In this document: piece by piece, positions 27,332-39,627 of the stretch
How the letters are laid out: every line of letters starts with the position of its first letter
Position numbering within the stretch: position 1 is the first letter of the stretch
Source: an uncultured Tateyamaria sp.
GTDB lineage: Bacteria; Pseudomonadota; Alphaproteobacteria; Rhodobacterales; Rhodobacteraceae
Direction: 5' to 3'
Assembly (NCBI RefSeq): GCF_947503415.1
Contig: NZ_CANNDS010000001.1
Location: forward strand, 833,501-897,500
DNA: 64,000 nucleotides
Program-made: the position numbers and the translations under genes
Notes under the pieces: generated by a model
The model's input: only the letters and a program-made list of their open reading frames with translations
Database searches by the model: none
What the model was told of the DNA's origin: nothing

Positions 27332-27910
27332 ATGCCCGCACGCAACCAAGCCGCCCTCGATTTCCTGCTGACCCGCCGGTCCCGCCCCGCCAAGACCTTG
27401 GCCGAACCGGTCCCCGACCGCGCAACGCTGGAACAGCTTCTGACCGCCGCCGCCCGCACCCCCGATCACGGCAAGCTCGAACCCTGGCGCTTCATCGTGC
27501 TGGGCAAAGGCGCCATGCCTCGTCTCGCAGAAACGGCGGAAACGCGCGGCCGTGCCCTCGGCCTCGACCCCGAACAAATCACCAAGGGACGCAGCCAATT
27601 CGACCAAGGGCACCTCGCCGTTGCAGTGATCGAAATCGACCGCAAAGTCGAAAAAATCCCAGCACTTGAAATGACTTACTCCGCCGGTGCTGTCTGCCTG
27701 TCCCTTCTGAACGCTGCCCTTGCGGCAGGCTGGGGGGCCAACTGGCTCAGCGGTTGGCCCAGCCATGACCGGGGCTTCATGGCCCAAGCTCTGAACCTTG
27801 CTGACAACGAACGCGTCGCGGGTTTCATCCACATCGGCACCGAAACCGCGACCCCGCCGGAGCGCCCCCGCCCCGACGTGCCCTCCATCACCACATGGGT
27901 CGACGCATGA
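27332..27910 (+). CDS. Nitroreductase family protein (YdjA-like)
   Basis: A 192-residue flavin-dependent nitroreductase-fold protein. The N-terminal FLLTRRSRPAKTL, then AARTPDHGKLEPWRFIV, matches FMN-binding segments of the YdjA subgroup. GAVCLSLLNAALAAGWGANW is the typical helix near the dimer core. It overlaps the next start (ATGA), so it is co-translated with the CysZ-like gene. Substrate unknown. Confidence 0.87.
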   Translation: MPARNQAALDFLLTRRSRPAKTLAEPVPDRATLEQLLTAAARTPDHGKLEPWRFIVLGKGAMPRLAETAETRGRALGLDPEQITKGRSQFDQGHLAVAVIEIDRKVEKIPALEMTYSAGAVCLSLLNAALAAGWGANWLSGWPSHDRGFMAQALNLADNERVAGFIHIGTETATPPERPRPDVPSITTWVDA

Positions 27911-28632
27911 TCGTCACGTCCTTCTTCGCAGCCCTCGGCCAGATCAGCGACCCGCGCTTTCGCCGGGTCCTGCTCCTCGGCATCGCGCTAACTGTCGCCC
28001 TGCTGATCGCCGCCACATCCGGCTTTGTCTGGTTCATCGGCTGGCTCACGGCGGACGGCGTGTCGCTGCCGTGGATCGGCACGATCACATGGCTGGGGGA
28101 TATCATCACCTGGAGTTCGTTCTTCCTGTTTTTGGTGCTGTCGATTTTCCTGATGATGCCAGTGGCCTCGGCCATAACCTCAATGTTCCTCGATGAAGTC
28201 GCGCAAGCGGTCGAAGACAAACACTACCCACACCTGCCCCCGGCCAAAAGCATACCAATTGGCGATGCGCTCGTGGATACAGTGAACTTCCTCGGCGTGC
28301 TGATCACTGCCAACATTCTGGCACTGATCCTCTATGTCATGTTCGCCCCGGCAGCGCCCTTCATCTTCTGGGGCCTCAACGGATTCCTGTTGGGCCGGGA
28401 ATACTTCACGCTTGCCGCCATGCGCCGCGTGGGACGGGAACGGGCAAAGGAATTACGCCGCGCGCACAATGGCACGATCTGGCTTGCGGGAACGCTGATG
28501 GCGATCCCGCTGTCCGTGCCCTTGGTGAACTTGCTGATCCCGATCATCGGGGCCGCCACGTTCACTCACATCTTCCATGCAGTTACAGCGGCTCAAGCGA
28601 CCGATCAAAGAAGTCCATATCGTCCAGACTGA
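27907..28632 (+). CDS. EI24/CysZ-like membrane protein
   Basis: A 241-residue inner-membrane protein with about four strong hydrophobic segments and the EI24-domain layout (MMPVASAITSMFLDEVAQAVE; later FWGLNGFLLGREYFTLAAMRR, which is the conserved 'N..L..REY' region). CysZ of gammaproteobacteria imports sulfate, but alphaproteobacterial EI24 proteins are not assigned. Start at ATG 27907. The last 50 bp overlap the convergent DUF1467 gene. Confidence 0.8.
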   Translation: MIVTSFFAALGQISDPRFRRVLLLGIALTVALLIAATSGFVWFIGWLTADGVSLPWIGTITWLGDIITWSSFFLFLVLSIFLMMPVASAITSMFLDEVAQAVEDKHYPHLPPAKSIPIGDALVDTVNFLGVLITANILALILYVMFAPAAPFIFWGLNGFLLGREYFTLAAMRRVGRERAKELRRAHNGTIWLAGTLMAIPLSVPLVNLLIPIIGAATFTHIFHAVTAAQATDQRSPYRPD

Positions 28633-28858
28633 TCCATCCCGACAGGATGATGCCGGCGATAATGATCCAAAGCACCAGCGCCACCCACGTCACGATCCAC
28701 GCCTTGCGGCGGGTGTGGTGATGCTCGGGCGCGCCTGCATGCGTGCCGGGCTCAACCTCGCCCAGATCACCTTGGGTCTGTACCTTGATGGGCAGGGCAA
28801 TCAGGAAGCACAGCCACCAGATGACGGCATAAAGAACAAGGGCGGATGTGATCCCCAT
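28583..28858 (-). CDS. DUF1467 family membrane protein
   Basis: A 91-residue protein with two hydrophobic segments (about 5-25 and 58-75) and a His-containing hydrophilic loop (HAGAPEHHHTRRKAW). DUF1467 is a small alphaproteobacterial family usually next to methylmalonyl-CoA epimerase, as here, where the start overlaps the epimerase stop. Function unknown. Its 3' end overlaps the CysZ-like gene on the other strand. Confidence 0.82.
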   Translation of the reverse strand: MGITSALVLYAVIWWLCFLIALPIKVQTQGDLGEVEPGTHAGAPEHHHTRRKAWIVTWVALVLWIIIAGIILSGWISLDDMDFFDRSLEPL

Positions 28859-29262
28859 CAGACCTGCTCAAGCTCTGTCAGGGTGCCATTCATGTCCTTG
28901 GGATGCAGGAACAAGACAGGCTTGCCATGGGCACCGATCTTTGGCTCTCCATCCCCCAACACCCGCAGGCCGCTGGCCTTCAGATGGTCGCGGGCGGCGA
29001 TGATATCCTCAACTTCGTAGCAGACGTGATGGATCCCGCCGGACGGGTTCTTGTCCAGAAACCCCTGGATCGGAGAGTTCTCACCCAAAGGGTACAGCAA
29101 CTCGATCTTCGTGTTCGGCAACTCGATGAAAATGACGGTCACACCGTGATCGGGTTCGTCCTGTGGAGCGCCGACATTCGCGCCCAGCGCGCTGCGATAT
29201 TGCGCAGCGGCGGCCTCAAGGTCGGGGACGGCGATGGCGACGTGATTCAAGCGACCGATCAT
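28858..29262 (-). CDS. mce: Methylmalonyl-CoA epimerase
   Basis: A 134-residue VOC protein that interconverts (R)- and (S)-methylmalonyl-CoA in propionyl-CoA use. Typical segments: LNHVAIAVPDLEAAAAQYR, ELLYPLGENSPIQGFLDKNP, GGIHHVCYEVEDI and VLFLHPKDMNGTLTELEQ. Metal ligands His, His and Glu are retained. Starts at ATG 29262; the DUF1467 gene follows directly. Confidence 0.93.
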   Translation of the reverse strand: MIGRLNHVAIAVPDLEAAAAQYRSALGANVGAPQDEPDHGVTVIFIELPNTKIELLYPLGENSPIQGFLDKNPSGGIHHVCYEVEDIIAARDHLKASGLRVLGDGEPKIGAHGKPVLFLHPKDMNGTLTELEQV

Positions 29263-29391
29263 GGCGGGCTCCTGTGGTTGGGGCTGCGGTGCGCCCTTAT
29301 CGCCAAGGGGCCGCCTGCGTGCAAGTGGGCGTTAACGCGCTGTTAGGCATGGACACGTAACGATGAGTCGCAAGAGTTTTTGGAGGATCAG

Positions 29392-30111
29392 ATGGACACG
29401 ACGGACCCGTTCAAACCAAACTATCCCGCGCCCACCGCCATGCGTCCCTTGCTGGGCCTGACAGTCCTTGTGATCGAGGACAGTCGATATGCGTGCGAGG
29501 CGATGCGCCTTTTGTGTCTGCGCAGCAGCGCACGCATTCGGCGGGCAGACACGATGCGCGCGGCACGGCGGCACCTGCAGGTCTATCGCCCCTCGGTTGC
29601 GATCATCGATCTGGGCCTGCCCGACGGCAACGGCGCTGACCTGATCCGCGACTTGGCGACGGCAGCACAGCGCCCGGATGTGGTTCTGGGTATCTCGGGC
29701 GACGCAGACAGCGAAGCCCGCGCGCTGGAGGCTGGCGCTGACGGCTTCATATCGAAACCCATTGTCTCGCTGGCCGCCTTTCAGGAAGCGATCCTGACCC
29801 ACCTGCCCGAAGATCGGCAGCCGATGGGCCCCCGCGCCGTGCCGGAGGGGGAGGTTGAACCCGATCCCATCGCCTATCGCGACGACATGGTTCATGTGGC
29901 CGATGTTCTGGAAGATGCACAAGACATGCGGACGCTCGATTATGTCGTTCAATTCCTGGGCGGCGTCGCGCGCAGTGCGCGGGACGATGAATTGCTGCAG
30001 GCCACGGACGCGCTTGCGCAAAAACGGGCACGGGGTGACGCAGCCGCATCCGAGACAGCAGCCATTGCAGGGCTTGTCCAGGACCGGTTGGCAGACAAGA
30101 TCGCGATCTAA
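29392..30111 (+). CDS. Orphan response regulator (receiver domain with C-terminal extension)
   Basis: A 239-residue protein. Residues about 20-140 form a CheY-like receiver: acidic pair VIEDS, phospho-acceptor Asp in AIIDLGLPDGNG, switch Ser in GISGDA and Lys in FISKPI. The remaining 100 residues are helical and match no DNA-binding domain I recognise. Start ATG 29392 with GGAGGA at 29382. No histidine kinase gene is adjacent. Confidence 0.82.
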   Translation: MDTTDPFKPNYPAPTAMRPLLGLTVLVIEDSRYACEAMRLLCLRSSARIRRADTMRAARRHLQVYRPSVAIIDLGLPDGNGADLIRDLATAAQRPDVVLGISGDADSEARALEAGADGFISKPIVSLAAFQEAILTHLPEDRQPMGPRAVPEGEVEPDPIAYRDDMVHVADVLEDAQDMRTLDYVVQFLGGVARSARDDELLQATDALAQKRARGDAAASETAAIAGLVQDRLADKIAI

Positions 30112-30120
30112 GCCCAGGCG

Positions 30121-30849
30121 TCAGCCCGCACCCAGCATTGGATCATCTGCCACACGCACCAGCCGGGTCAGGTCAGACAGGTGCTCGATCTGCGCACCGT
30201 CCGCATCGAAGTTGCTGTCTGACAACCATGCGCCAAATGCTTCCTTGAGCGCAGGCCACTCGGCGTCAATGGCGGCAAACCATGCGGTGTCGCGGTTGCA
30301 CCCTTTGACAACCGCAGCTTGCCGAAAGATGCCTTCGAAACTCAGGCCAAGGCGTTGGGCCGCCGCGCGCGACGCACGGTTCAACGCATTGCACTTCCAC
30401 TCAAAACGCCGATACCCGGCCGCAAATGACCACTCCATCATCAGGAAAAGCGCTTCTGTCGCGGCGCGGGTGCGCTGCAATGCGGGGCTGAAATTGATGT
30501 GGCCCACTTCGATACTGCCAGCCTCCGGCGCTATACGTAGAAAGCTTGCCACGCCTTCGTATTGCGCCGTGGCGATATTGAAAATCGCATAGAACTGAAC
30601 AGCCGGGTCCTGTTCCATATCACGCACCCATCGATGGTATTGCGCGGACGACGAAAACGGACCGTAGGGCAGATAATCCCAAACACCGTCATGCCCGACA
30701 TAGGATCGGTACAAAAGCGCGGCATGCACATCTGCGCGCAACGGCTCCAACCGCGTGTGCGCGCCTTTCATGACGGTCTTTGCATCCGGGACAGGCGGTG
30801 GCACCCAATTGGGCACCGGCGCCGCGTTCAATTTGTAAATCGCAGTCAT
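30121..30849 (-). CDS. GNAT-family N-acetyltransferase
   Basis: A 242-residue acetyltransferase of the RimJ/RimL type: segments RLEPLRADVHAALLY, VASFLRIAPEAGSIEVGHINFSP, then AATEALFLMMEW and FEWKCNALNRASRAAAQRLGLSFEG, which is the CoA-binding and C-terminal fold signature. Convergent with the response regulator. Substrate unknown. Confidence 0.85.
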   Translation of the reverse strand: MTAIYKLNAAPVPNWVPPPVPDAKTVMKGAHTRLEPLRADVHAALLYRSYVGHDGVWDYLPYGPFSSSAQYHRWVRDMEQDPAVQFYAIFNIATAQYEGVASFLRIAPEAGSIEVGHINFSPALQRTRAATEALFLMMEWSFAAGYRRFEWKCNALNRASRAAAQRLGLSFEGIFRQAAVVKGCNRDTAWFAAIDAEWPALKEAFGAWLSDSNFDADGAQIEHLSDLTRLVRVADDPMLGAG

Positions 30850-30901
30850 GGCCGGACGTTAGGCAAGCAGACGCCCAAGGCCAAGGGGCATTCGGCAGGC
30901 G

Positions 30902-32074
30902 TCAGAGCACCAGACCGGGATCACCACCCATGTCCAGGCCCGGGAAGATCGAACTTTCCAGAACGCTGCGATCCAAACCGGTCAATCCACGCATCACCCA
31001 AGCCGCCTGTGCGCGCACGTCACCCGTCGGCATCAGATCGCGATCCTGAAACAGATCGCCGTCGCCGATGCCCGGCCATTGACCATATACGCGACCACCC
31101 TTGATCGCGCCCCCCGCCACGATCATCAGACCGCCGGTGCCATGATCCGTCCCGGCCGTGCCATTCTGCCGTGCGGTCCGGCCAAACTCGGTCATCGCAA
31201 CAACAGCCGTCTTGCGCCACGTGTCGCCGCGCATCTTGCCGCGCAGGGTCAAAAGGGTCTCCGACAGACGGGTCAGTGCCGTGTCCATGAACCGGGCCTG
31301 ACCGCCATGGGTATCCCACCCATTCAGCGAAAACGCCGCAATCCGCGCCTCTTCCGACAATCGCGCAGCCGCAAACTCAGCGATCTGCACATGGCCACTC
31401 TTGCCCTTTTTGTCGATGCCCTCACCGACGCTGGACAACACCTGCGCTTCGGCAAGGGCCGCGTGCAAGGCCGGGTCAGACTCCGTCACAAGCTCAAGCA
31501 ATCGCGCGGCCTGCGGGCTCAATCTCAGGTCAGCATCGGGCGCCCAGTTGGCCACCTCGGCCGCACCCTGAAGCAGCCGCATGTCACTGCGCCCCACGGC
31601 ATAGGCCGTCTGGGGCGTCACGCCGGGCACGGCTTGCAGCATACGGTTCAACCATCCATCACGGACGCCCGCCATACTTGTGGTCCCCGCCTCCAGCAGG
31701 TCCTGACCATCGAAATGGCTGCGTTTGTCGCGATAGGGCGTGGACACGGCATGAACAAAAGACAACTGCCCCGCGTCCCACATCGGGACAAGCGGGCCAA
31801 GGCTGGGATGCATGGCAAAGTAACCATCAAGGTCATGCGCCCCGCCCTCAGCCCCCACGGCAAGAGACCCGCGCAGCTTGCTGAATGCAGGATCACCATA
31901 GGGCTGCACCACGTCCAGCCCGTCCATCCCGCCGCGCAGGATGATCACGACAAGTCGCGTGTCCCAAGGTGCAGCTGCAAGGCTCACCGGTGTCAGCAAG
32001 GGGCTGGCAGCCAGCGAGCATCCGACAAGTCCGCTGCGGGCAAGAAAGGCACGGCGAGATAAAGGCGAAGACAT
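30902..32074 (-). CDS. DUF1501 (sulfatase-fold) secreted protein
   Basis: A 390-residue DUF1501 protein. The N-terminus SRRAFLARSGLVGCSLAASPLL is a twin-arginine signal. The alkaline-phosphatase-like fold is suggested by VIILRGGMDGLDVVQPYG, FVHAVSTPYRDKRSHFDGQD and TEFGRTARQNGTAGTDHGTGG. The start is probably ATG 32074, because AGGAG is 6 nt upstream. DUF1501 genes are nearly always paired with DUF1800, as here; the pair's role is unknown. Confidence 0.87.
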   Translation of the reverse strand: MSSPLSRRAFLARSGLVGCSLAASPLLTPVSLAAAPWDTRLVVIILRGGMDGLDVVQPYGDPAFSKLRGSLAVGAEGGAHDLDGYFAMHPSLGPLVPMWDAGQLSFVHAVSTPYRDKRSHFDGQDLLEAGTTSMAGVRDGWLNRMLQAVPGVTPQTAYAVGRSDMRLLQGAAEVANWAPDADLRLSPQAARLLELVTESDPALHAALAEAQVLSSVGEGIDKKGKSGHVQIAEFAAARLSEEARIAAFSLNGWDTHGGQARFMDTALTRLSETLLTLRGKMRGDTWRKTAVVAMTEFGRTARQNGTAGTDHGTGGLMIVAGGAIKGGRVYGQWPGIGDGDLFQDRDLMPTGDVRAQAAWVMRGLTGLDRSVLESSIFPGLDMGGDPGLVL

Positions 32075-32083
32075 CACAATCTC

Positions 32084-33520
32084 CTATTTGCGCTGAAACG
32101 CAGGGGACATCAGAACCAGACCAACGGCTTCGGGTCGGCTTTCGGCAGCGCCGGCAGCGAACCGCACCGCATCATCCGCAAATCGCCCCAGCGCGGTTTC
32201 GGCGAACGCGCGCGGGTCGGGCAGCGGATCTTTCATTCGAACAGGCACGTCCATGGCCCACGCCACCCGCGCCGAAATACCCTGCGGTGTGATCCACTCG
32301 GGATCCTCCTCGGCCCAGCCATCAGGCCCCACGGGGCGCTCCCATGTCTGGCCCATATGCACAAGCGGCATCGCAAAAAACCGTCTCATCCACTTTTCGT
32401 CACGCCCCGCAAAGGCATTTTCAGGGATGGCGAGGGCACGCAGTGCAGATGACACGAAATCAATCGGCAATTTGAAATTGGAAAACGTGGGCTCCCACGC
32501 GGACGGATGACCCAGCAACACCTCATAGACGGGCATCAAAGCGCCATCATGATCGATATAGGCAGCCTCCAACGCGTCAATCAGCTTGGGATCGGGATGG
32601 TCAGACACGAAATGGACCGCCATTTTCCACGCCAGATGGCGGGCGGTGGAGGGGTGCGCCGCCAAATCAACAAGCGCTTCGCGCACCCATTTCACTCTCG
32701 GCTCTTCGCCATAGGCCACGCCCAACACCGTTTCGGCACCCGGTTCCGCAAAATCCTGACGGAATTTGAACCCGTTTCGGGCATCAAACGTCATGCCGGT
32801 AAAGAGTTCAGCCAATTGCGTCACGTCGTCTTGGGTATAGGGGCCGTTCACACCCAGCGTGTGAAGTTCCAGAACCTCGCGCGCGAGGTTTTCATTCAGG
32901 CCTGCCGGGTTTTTGGGCCCGCGTTTGATCGCACGCGTGCTGTTCGGTCCCATGGCGCGGGTCTGGTCCAGATAATCCAGCATCAGCGGGTGCATCACGG
33001 CAGATTGCAGCAGATCGTCGAATCGACCCGTCACAAAGGGTCGAATGGCCGCTTCGATATAGGGTGACGTGCCGCGCCGAATGACGCCGCGCTTGCCTCT
33101 AGCGGTGAAGTGATCCGCCCAAAACGCGATGATCCGTTCTCGAAAGGCCGTTTCTGTATATGTCCGCCGCAGCATCGTTTGACCCAACCAGTCAAACATG
33201 GCGGTCCGCGCCTCTCTGTTCAGCACGTTGCGCTGTTTTCGGGCAGCCTCGGCAATGTCTGTCCCACGGTTTTTCCGGCGAATCGCGTTTTGCGCCTGTG
33301 CCTGCACCATGCGCGCCCTGAATTTGGCAAAGCGTTCGATGGGAAAGGCGCTTTGCATCACGTCCGGAGCGGTCAGCCCATCCAGCACATCCTGGGCGTT
33401 TTCCGGCGGCTTTTTGAGGGGCGACAGCCCATACCCAAAGCGAATTTCAGCAATTTGAGGGTCAAATTCACGCAACGCTACACACCATGGGTCTGATCGA
33501 ACACAGACCCTAGATAGCAT
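32084..33520 (-). CDS. DUF1800 family protein
   Basis: A protein of up to 478 residues of the DUF1800 family: EIRFGYGLSPLKKPPENA near the N-terminus, ADHFTARGKRGVIRRG, NLAREVLELHTLGVNGPYTQDDV and LAWKMAVHFVSDHPDP. It precedes DUF1501 by 9 bp in one operon. The start could be the ATG at 33520 or a TTG 14 codons later (giving REFDPQIAE), which fits family N-termini. Function unknown. Confidence 0.85.
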   Translation of the reverse strand: MLSRVCVRSDPWCVALREFDPQIAEIRFGYGLSPLKKPPENAQDVLDGLTAPDVMQSAFPIERFAKFRARMVQAQAQNAIRRKNRGTDIAEAARKQRNVLNREARTAMFDWLGQTMLRRTYTETAFRERIIAFWADHFTARGKRGVIRRGTSPYIEAAIRPFVTGRFDDLLQSAVMHPLMLDYLDQTRAMGPNSTRAIKRGPKNPAGLNENLAREVLELHTLGVNGPYTQDDVTQLAELFTGMTFDARNGFKFRQDFAEPGAETVLGVAYGEEPRVKWVREALVDLAAHPSTARHLAWKMAVHFVSDHPDPKLIDALEAAYIDHDGALMPVYEVLLGHPSAWEPTFSNFKLPIDFVSSALRALAIPENAFAGRDEKWMRRFFAMPLVHMGQTWERPVGPDGWAEEDPEWITPQGISARVAWAMDVPVRMKDPLPDPRAFAETALGRFADDAVRFAAGAAESRPEAVGLVLMSPAFQRK

Positions 33521-33572
33521 TGATCGCCCCGAATTTCACGGGGCAACCGAACAGTATTGCGCGATTGCTTGC

Positions 33573-35354
33573 CTAGTCCTGCGGAATGACGCGCAAGCCC
33601 AGTTCCATCAGCTGATCGCTGGTCGGATCGTTGGGCGCGTCCATCATCAGGTCTTCGGCGCGCTGGTTCATCGGGAACAGGATCACCTCGCGGATATTCT
33701 GTTCACCTGCCAGCAACATCACGATCCGGTCGATGCCCGCCGCACAGCCACCGTGGGGCGGCGCGCCGTATTGGAACGCGTTGACCATACCACCGAAGCG
33801 CTTGCGCACTTCCGCCTCGTCATAGCCTGCGATCTCGAACGCCTTGAACATGATCTCGGGCCGGTGGTTTCGGATCGCACCCGACACCAATTCGTACCCG
33901 TTGCAGGCAAGGTCATACTGAAAGCCCAGCACGTTCAGCGGATCGCCTTGCAGCGCGTCCATCCCACCTTGCGGCATGGAGAACGGGTTGTGCTCAAAGT
34001 CGATCTTACCGGTTTCCTCGTCCGCCTCGTAGATCGGGAAATCCACGATCCAGGCAAAGGCAAAACGATCCTCGTCGATCAGCTTCAGCTCTTCACCGAT
34101 CACGTTGCGCGCACGGCCCGCGATGGCCTCGAACGCCTTGGGTTTGCCACCAAGGAAAAACGCCGCATCGCCGACGCCCAGACCCAATTGCTGGCGGATC
34201 GCTTCGGTGCGTTCCGGACCGATGTTCTTGGCCAACGGACCAGCCGCTTCCATCCCTTCGCCCTGATCGCGCCAGAAAATATACCCCATCCCGGGCAATC
34301 CTTCCTTCTGGGCATAAGCATTCATGCGGTCACAGAACTTGCGGCTGCCACCCGTGGGCGCAGGGATCGCACGGATCTCGGTCCCCTCCTGCTCCAACAG
34401 CTTTGCGAAAATCGCAAAGCCGGAATCGCGGAAGCGGTCAGAGACCACTTGCATTTTGATAGGGTTCCGAAGGTCGGGTTTGTCCGATCCATACCACAGG
34501 GCCGCGTCACGGTAGCTGATTTGCTCCCAGCTTTCGGGCGCGTCCACTTTCTTGCCGCCGCCGAATTCTTCGAACACACCGGCCAGCACGGGGGCCACGG
34601 TGTCGAACACGTCCTGCTGGGTGACGAACGACATCTCCATGTCCAACTGGTAAAAGTCGGTGGGCGAACGATCCGCACGCGGGTCTTCATCGCGGAAACA
34701 GGGTGCAATCTGGAAATACTTGTCAAAGCCCGACACCATCAACAGCTGCTTGAACTGCTGTGGGGCCTGCGGCAACGCATAGAACTTGCCGGGATGAAGA
34801 CGCGACGGCACCAGGAAGTCGCGCGCCCCTTCGGGGGACGAGGCCGTGATGATCGGCGTCTGGTATTCGCGAAACTCCTTGTCCCACATGCGCTTGCGGA
34901 TGCTCGCCACCACGTCCGACCGCAGCTTCATGTTCTCTTGCATCTTGTCGCGGCGCAGGTCGAGGTAGCGATAGGTCAGGCGCGTCTCTTCCGGGTACTC
35001 CTGATCGCCAAACACCATCAGCGGCAATTCGGCCGCATGGCCCAGCACCTCCATGTCGCGAATGAACACCTCGATCTCGCCCGTGGGCAGCTTGGGGTTC
35101 ACCAGCGACGCATCGCGCGCCTTCACATTGCCGTCGATGCGAATACACCATTCCGACCGCACCTTCTCGACCTCAGCGAACACCGGGCTGTCGGGATCAC
35201 ACAGCACCTGCGTCACGCCATAATGGTCGCGCAGGTCGATGAACAACACGCCGCCGTGGTCGCGCACCCGGTGGACCCAGCCCGACAAACGCACGGTATC
35301 ACCCACATTGGCCGAGGTCAGAGCGGCGCAGGAGTGAGAGCGGTAAGCATGCAT
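33573..35354 (-). CDS. aspS: Aspartate-tRNA ligase
   Basis: A class II synthetase of 593 residues. An N-terminal OB-fold anticodon-binding domain ([21 protein letters not shown]) precedes the catalytic core with motif 2 ([24 protein letters not shown] split around it) and motif 3 ([16 protein letters not shown]). A bacterial GAD insertion lies around residues 290-420. Start ATG 35354 ([12 protein letters not shown]) is the conserved alphaproteobacterial N-terminus. Discriminating versus tRNA-Asn/Asp dual use cannot be decided here. Confidence 0.94.
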   Translation of the reverse strand: MHAYRSHSCAALTSANVGDTVRLSGWVHRVRDHGGVLFIDLRDHYGVTQVLCDPDSPVFAEVEKVRSEWCIRIDGNVKARDASLVNPKLPTGEIEVFIRDMEVLGHAAELPLMVFGDQEYPEETRLTYRYLDLRRDKMQENMKLRSDVVASIRKRMWDKEFREYQTPIITASSPEGARDFLVPSRLHPGKFYALPQAPQQFKQLLMVSGFDKYFQIAPCFRDEDPRADRSPTDFYQLDMEMSFVTQQDVFDTVAPVLAGVFEEFGGGKKVDAPESWEQISYRDAALWYGSDKPDLRNPIKMQVVSDRFRDSGFAIFAKLLEQEGTEIRAIPAPTGGSRKFCDRMNAYAQKEGLPGMGYIFWRDQGEGMEAAGPLAKNIGPERTEAIRQQLGLGVGDAAFFLGGKPKAFEAIAGRARNVIGEELKLIDEDRFAFAWIVDFPIYEADEETGKIDFEHNPFSMPQGGMDALQGDPLNVLGFQYDLACNGYELVSGAIRNHRPEIMFKAFEIAGYDEAEVRKRFGGMVNAFQYGAPPHGGCAAGIDRIVMLLAGEQNIREVILFPMNQRAEDLMMDAPNDPTSDQLMELGLRVIPQD

Positions 35355-35472
35355 GATGTGGTCCCTTCGGGGCTGCAATTCAGATCGGCGCAGATACACC
35401 GGGCAAGGGGTGGAAAGTCAAGGCGACAACGGCCCTGACCCCATGCTATCACCGACAAAAAGGGAGGGTTCG

Positions 35473-35853
35473 ATGGACGACAAATGGGCGAAGGGCATGG
35501 GCGTGCGCCGCACGGTGCTGGGCGACGCCCACGTGGACCGGGCCGAAGCGGTGAAAACACCCTTCGACGCCCCGTTTCAGGAACTGATCACCGAAGGGGC
35601 GTGGGGCACGGTCTGGGCCAGTGACGCCATCAGCCTGCGGGAACGGTCAATGCTGACGCTCGCCCTGCTCGCCGCCACCGGGAACTTCGATGAAATCCCC
35701 ATGCACATCCGCGCGACCATCCGCACGGGGGCCAGCAAACAGGACGTGGCCGAGGCGTTTCAACACGTCGCCATCTATGCAGGTGTGCCGCGCGCCAACC
35801 GCGCCCTGCAAATCGCCAAGGAAACCTTTGCCGAGATGGAGGTTGGCCTATGA
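35473..35853 (+). CDS. pcaC: 4-carboxymuconolactone decarboxylase
   Basis: A 126-residue AhpD-fold protein for the third ring-cleavage step of the protocatechuate branch of the beta-ketoadipate pathway. Recognisable segments: [40 protein letters not shown], split by typical PcaC residues, and [34 protein letters not shown]. Start ATG 35473 with GGGAGGG upstream. Overlaps pcaH by 4 bp. No pcaB, pcaD, pcaI or pcaJ is in the window. Confidence 0.92.
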   Translation: MDDKWAKGMGVRRTVLGDAHVDRAEAVKTPFDAPFQELITEGAWGTVWASDAISLRERSMLTLALLAATGNFDEIPMHIRATIRTGASKQDVAEAFQHVAIYAGVPRANRALQIAKETFAEMEVGL

Positions 35854-36575
35854 CCGACGGCCCCCTGTTCCACCGGGACCGCAATTGGCACCCCAAAGGT
35901 TTCACCCCCGATTACAAAACCAGCGTTGTGAGATCCCCGCAAAAGGCGCTGTTGTCGATGAACACCACGCTCAGCGAGGAGACCGGCCCAGTCTTTGGCC
36001 ACGAAATGCTGGGTGATCTGGACAACGACCTGATCCTGAACTTTGCCCAACCGGGCGAGATGGCGCTGGGGCAGCGGATTATTGTGCATGGTCGGGTGCT
36101 TGATGAAAACGGGCGCGGCGTGCCCGGTGCGCTGCTCGAATTCTGGCAGGCCAACGCGGGCGGACGCTATCGCCATGCGAAGGAAGGGTATCTGGCCCCG
36201 CTCGACCCGAATTTCGGCGGCTGCGGGCGGACGATCACCGGCGACGATGGCGGCTATGCCTTCCGCACCATCAAACCCGGCGCCTACCCGTGGCCCAACG
36301 GCGTGAACGACTGGCGGCCCGCCCATATCCACTTTTCCGTCTTCGGGCGCAGCTTTGGCCAGCGCCTGATCACCCAGATGTATTTCGAAGGCGATCCGAT
36401 GATCCCCCTCTGCCCCATCGTGCGTACGATCAGCGACCCCGACGCGGTCGCGCAACTGATCGCCCCGCTGGACATGAACAACACCATCCCGATGGATGCC
36501 CGCGCGTACAAATTCGACATCGTGCTGCGCGGGCGGCGTTCGACCCTCTTTGAAAACCGGATGGAGGGGAATTGA
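35850..36575 (+). CDS. pcaH: Protocatechuate 3,4-dioxygenase beta subunit
   Basis: A 241-residue catalytic subunit with the non-haem Fe(III) site. Ligands are visible as Tyr in NAGGRYRH, Tyr in GAYPW, and the His pair in DWRPAHIHF, corresponding to Tyr408, Tyr447, His460 and His462 of the Pseudomonas enzyme. It cleaves protocatechuate to beta-carboxymuconate. Start overlaps pcaC (ATGA), and its stop overlaps the pcaG start. Confidence 0.95.
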   Translation: MTDGPLFHRDRNWHPKGFTPDYKTSVVRSPQKALLSMNTTLSEETGPVFGHEMLGDLDNDLILNFAQPGEMALGQRIIVHGRVLDENGRGVPGALLEFWQANAGGRYRHAKEGYLAPLDPNFGGCGRTITGDDGGYAFRTIKPGAYPWPNGVNDWRPAHIHFSVFGRSFGQRLITQMYFEGDPMIPLCPIVRTISDPDAVAQLIAPLDMNNTIPMDARAYKFDIVLRGRRSTLFENRMEGN

Positions 36576-37183
36576 TGCAAAAGCTCACCCACATCAAGGA
36601 AAACCCGTCGCAAACCGCAGGGCCTTACGTGCATATCGGTTGCGTGCCGAATTTCTGCGGAATCACAGGCGTCTATGACCAGGACCTTGGCGCATCCATG
36701 GTCAACGATCAGACCAAGGGGGACCGGATCACCGTCACCGGGTCCGTGTTCGATGGCACCGGCACCCCGCTCAAGGACGCGCTGGTGGAAATCTGGCAAG
36801 CGGATGCCAACGGTATCTATCCAAACGGCGATCCACGCGGGGACGCCGATCAGAACTTCACCGGCTGGGGCCGCGCCGCCGGGGACTATGACACGGGCGT
36901 CTGGTCATTCGAGACGATCAAACCGGGGGCCGTTCCCTTCCCCGATGGGCGCATGATGGCGCCGCATATCTCGTTCTGGATCGTGGCGCGGGGCATCAAT
37001 ATCGGCCTGCAAACCCGCATGTATTTCCCGAACGATCCGATGCTGGCAGACGACCCGTGGCTGACCCGGATCGAACATCAGAACCGGGTGCAGACCCTGA
37101 TCGCCACCGAAAAGACGCCCACGACCTTTCAGTTCGACATCCATCTTCAGGGCCCGGACGAGACCATCTTTTTCGACGTCTGA
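36575..37183 (+). CDS. pcaG: Protocatechuate 3,4-dioxygenase alpha subunit
   Basis: A 202-residue subunit paired with PcaH; it has the same fold (ENPSQTAGPYVHIG, VEIWQADANGIYP, PFPDGRMMAPHISFWIVARG) but lacks the full set of iron ligands, as is normal for alpha. Start ATG 36575 overlaps the pcaH stop by one base (TGATG). A strong stem-loop after its stop separates it from convergent katG. Confidence 0.95.
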   Translation: MQKLTHIKENPSQTAGPYVHIGCVPNFCGITGVYDQDLGASMVNDQTKGDRITVTGSVFDGTGTPLKDALVEIWQADANGIYPNGDPRGDADQNFTGWGRAAGDYDTGVWSFETIKPGAVPFPDGRMMAPHISFWIVARGINIGLQTRMYFPNDPMLADDPWLTRIEHQNRVQTLIATEKTPTTFQFDIHLQGPDETIFFDV

Positions 37184-37190
37184 AACGCAA

Positions 37191-37228
37191 AACGCGGGCC
37201 ACAATGGGCCCGCGTTTCGTTCTTTTTT
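37191..37228. terminator. Terminator between pcaG and katG
   Basis: AACGCGGGCC (37191-37200) pairs perfectly with GGCCCGCGTT (37207-37216), followed by TCGTTCTTTTTT. It fits a Rho-independent terminator for pcaG; the same stem can act on katG from the other side. Confidence 0.8.
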
Positions 37229-37234
37229 GCTGAC

Positions 37235-39627
<2,393 letters not shown>

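Noticed and set aside
33753..35438. Long plus-strand frame of 561 codons opposite aspS
   Set aside because: It is antisense to a clear aspartyl-tRNA synthetase and its translation is rich in Arg, His and Gln with no family pattern; a codon-bias effect of the high-GC gene.
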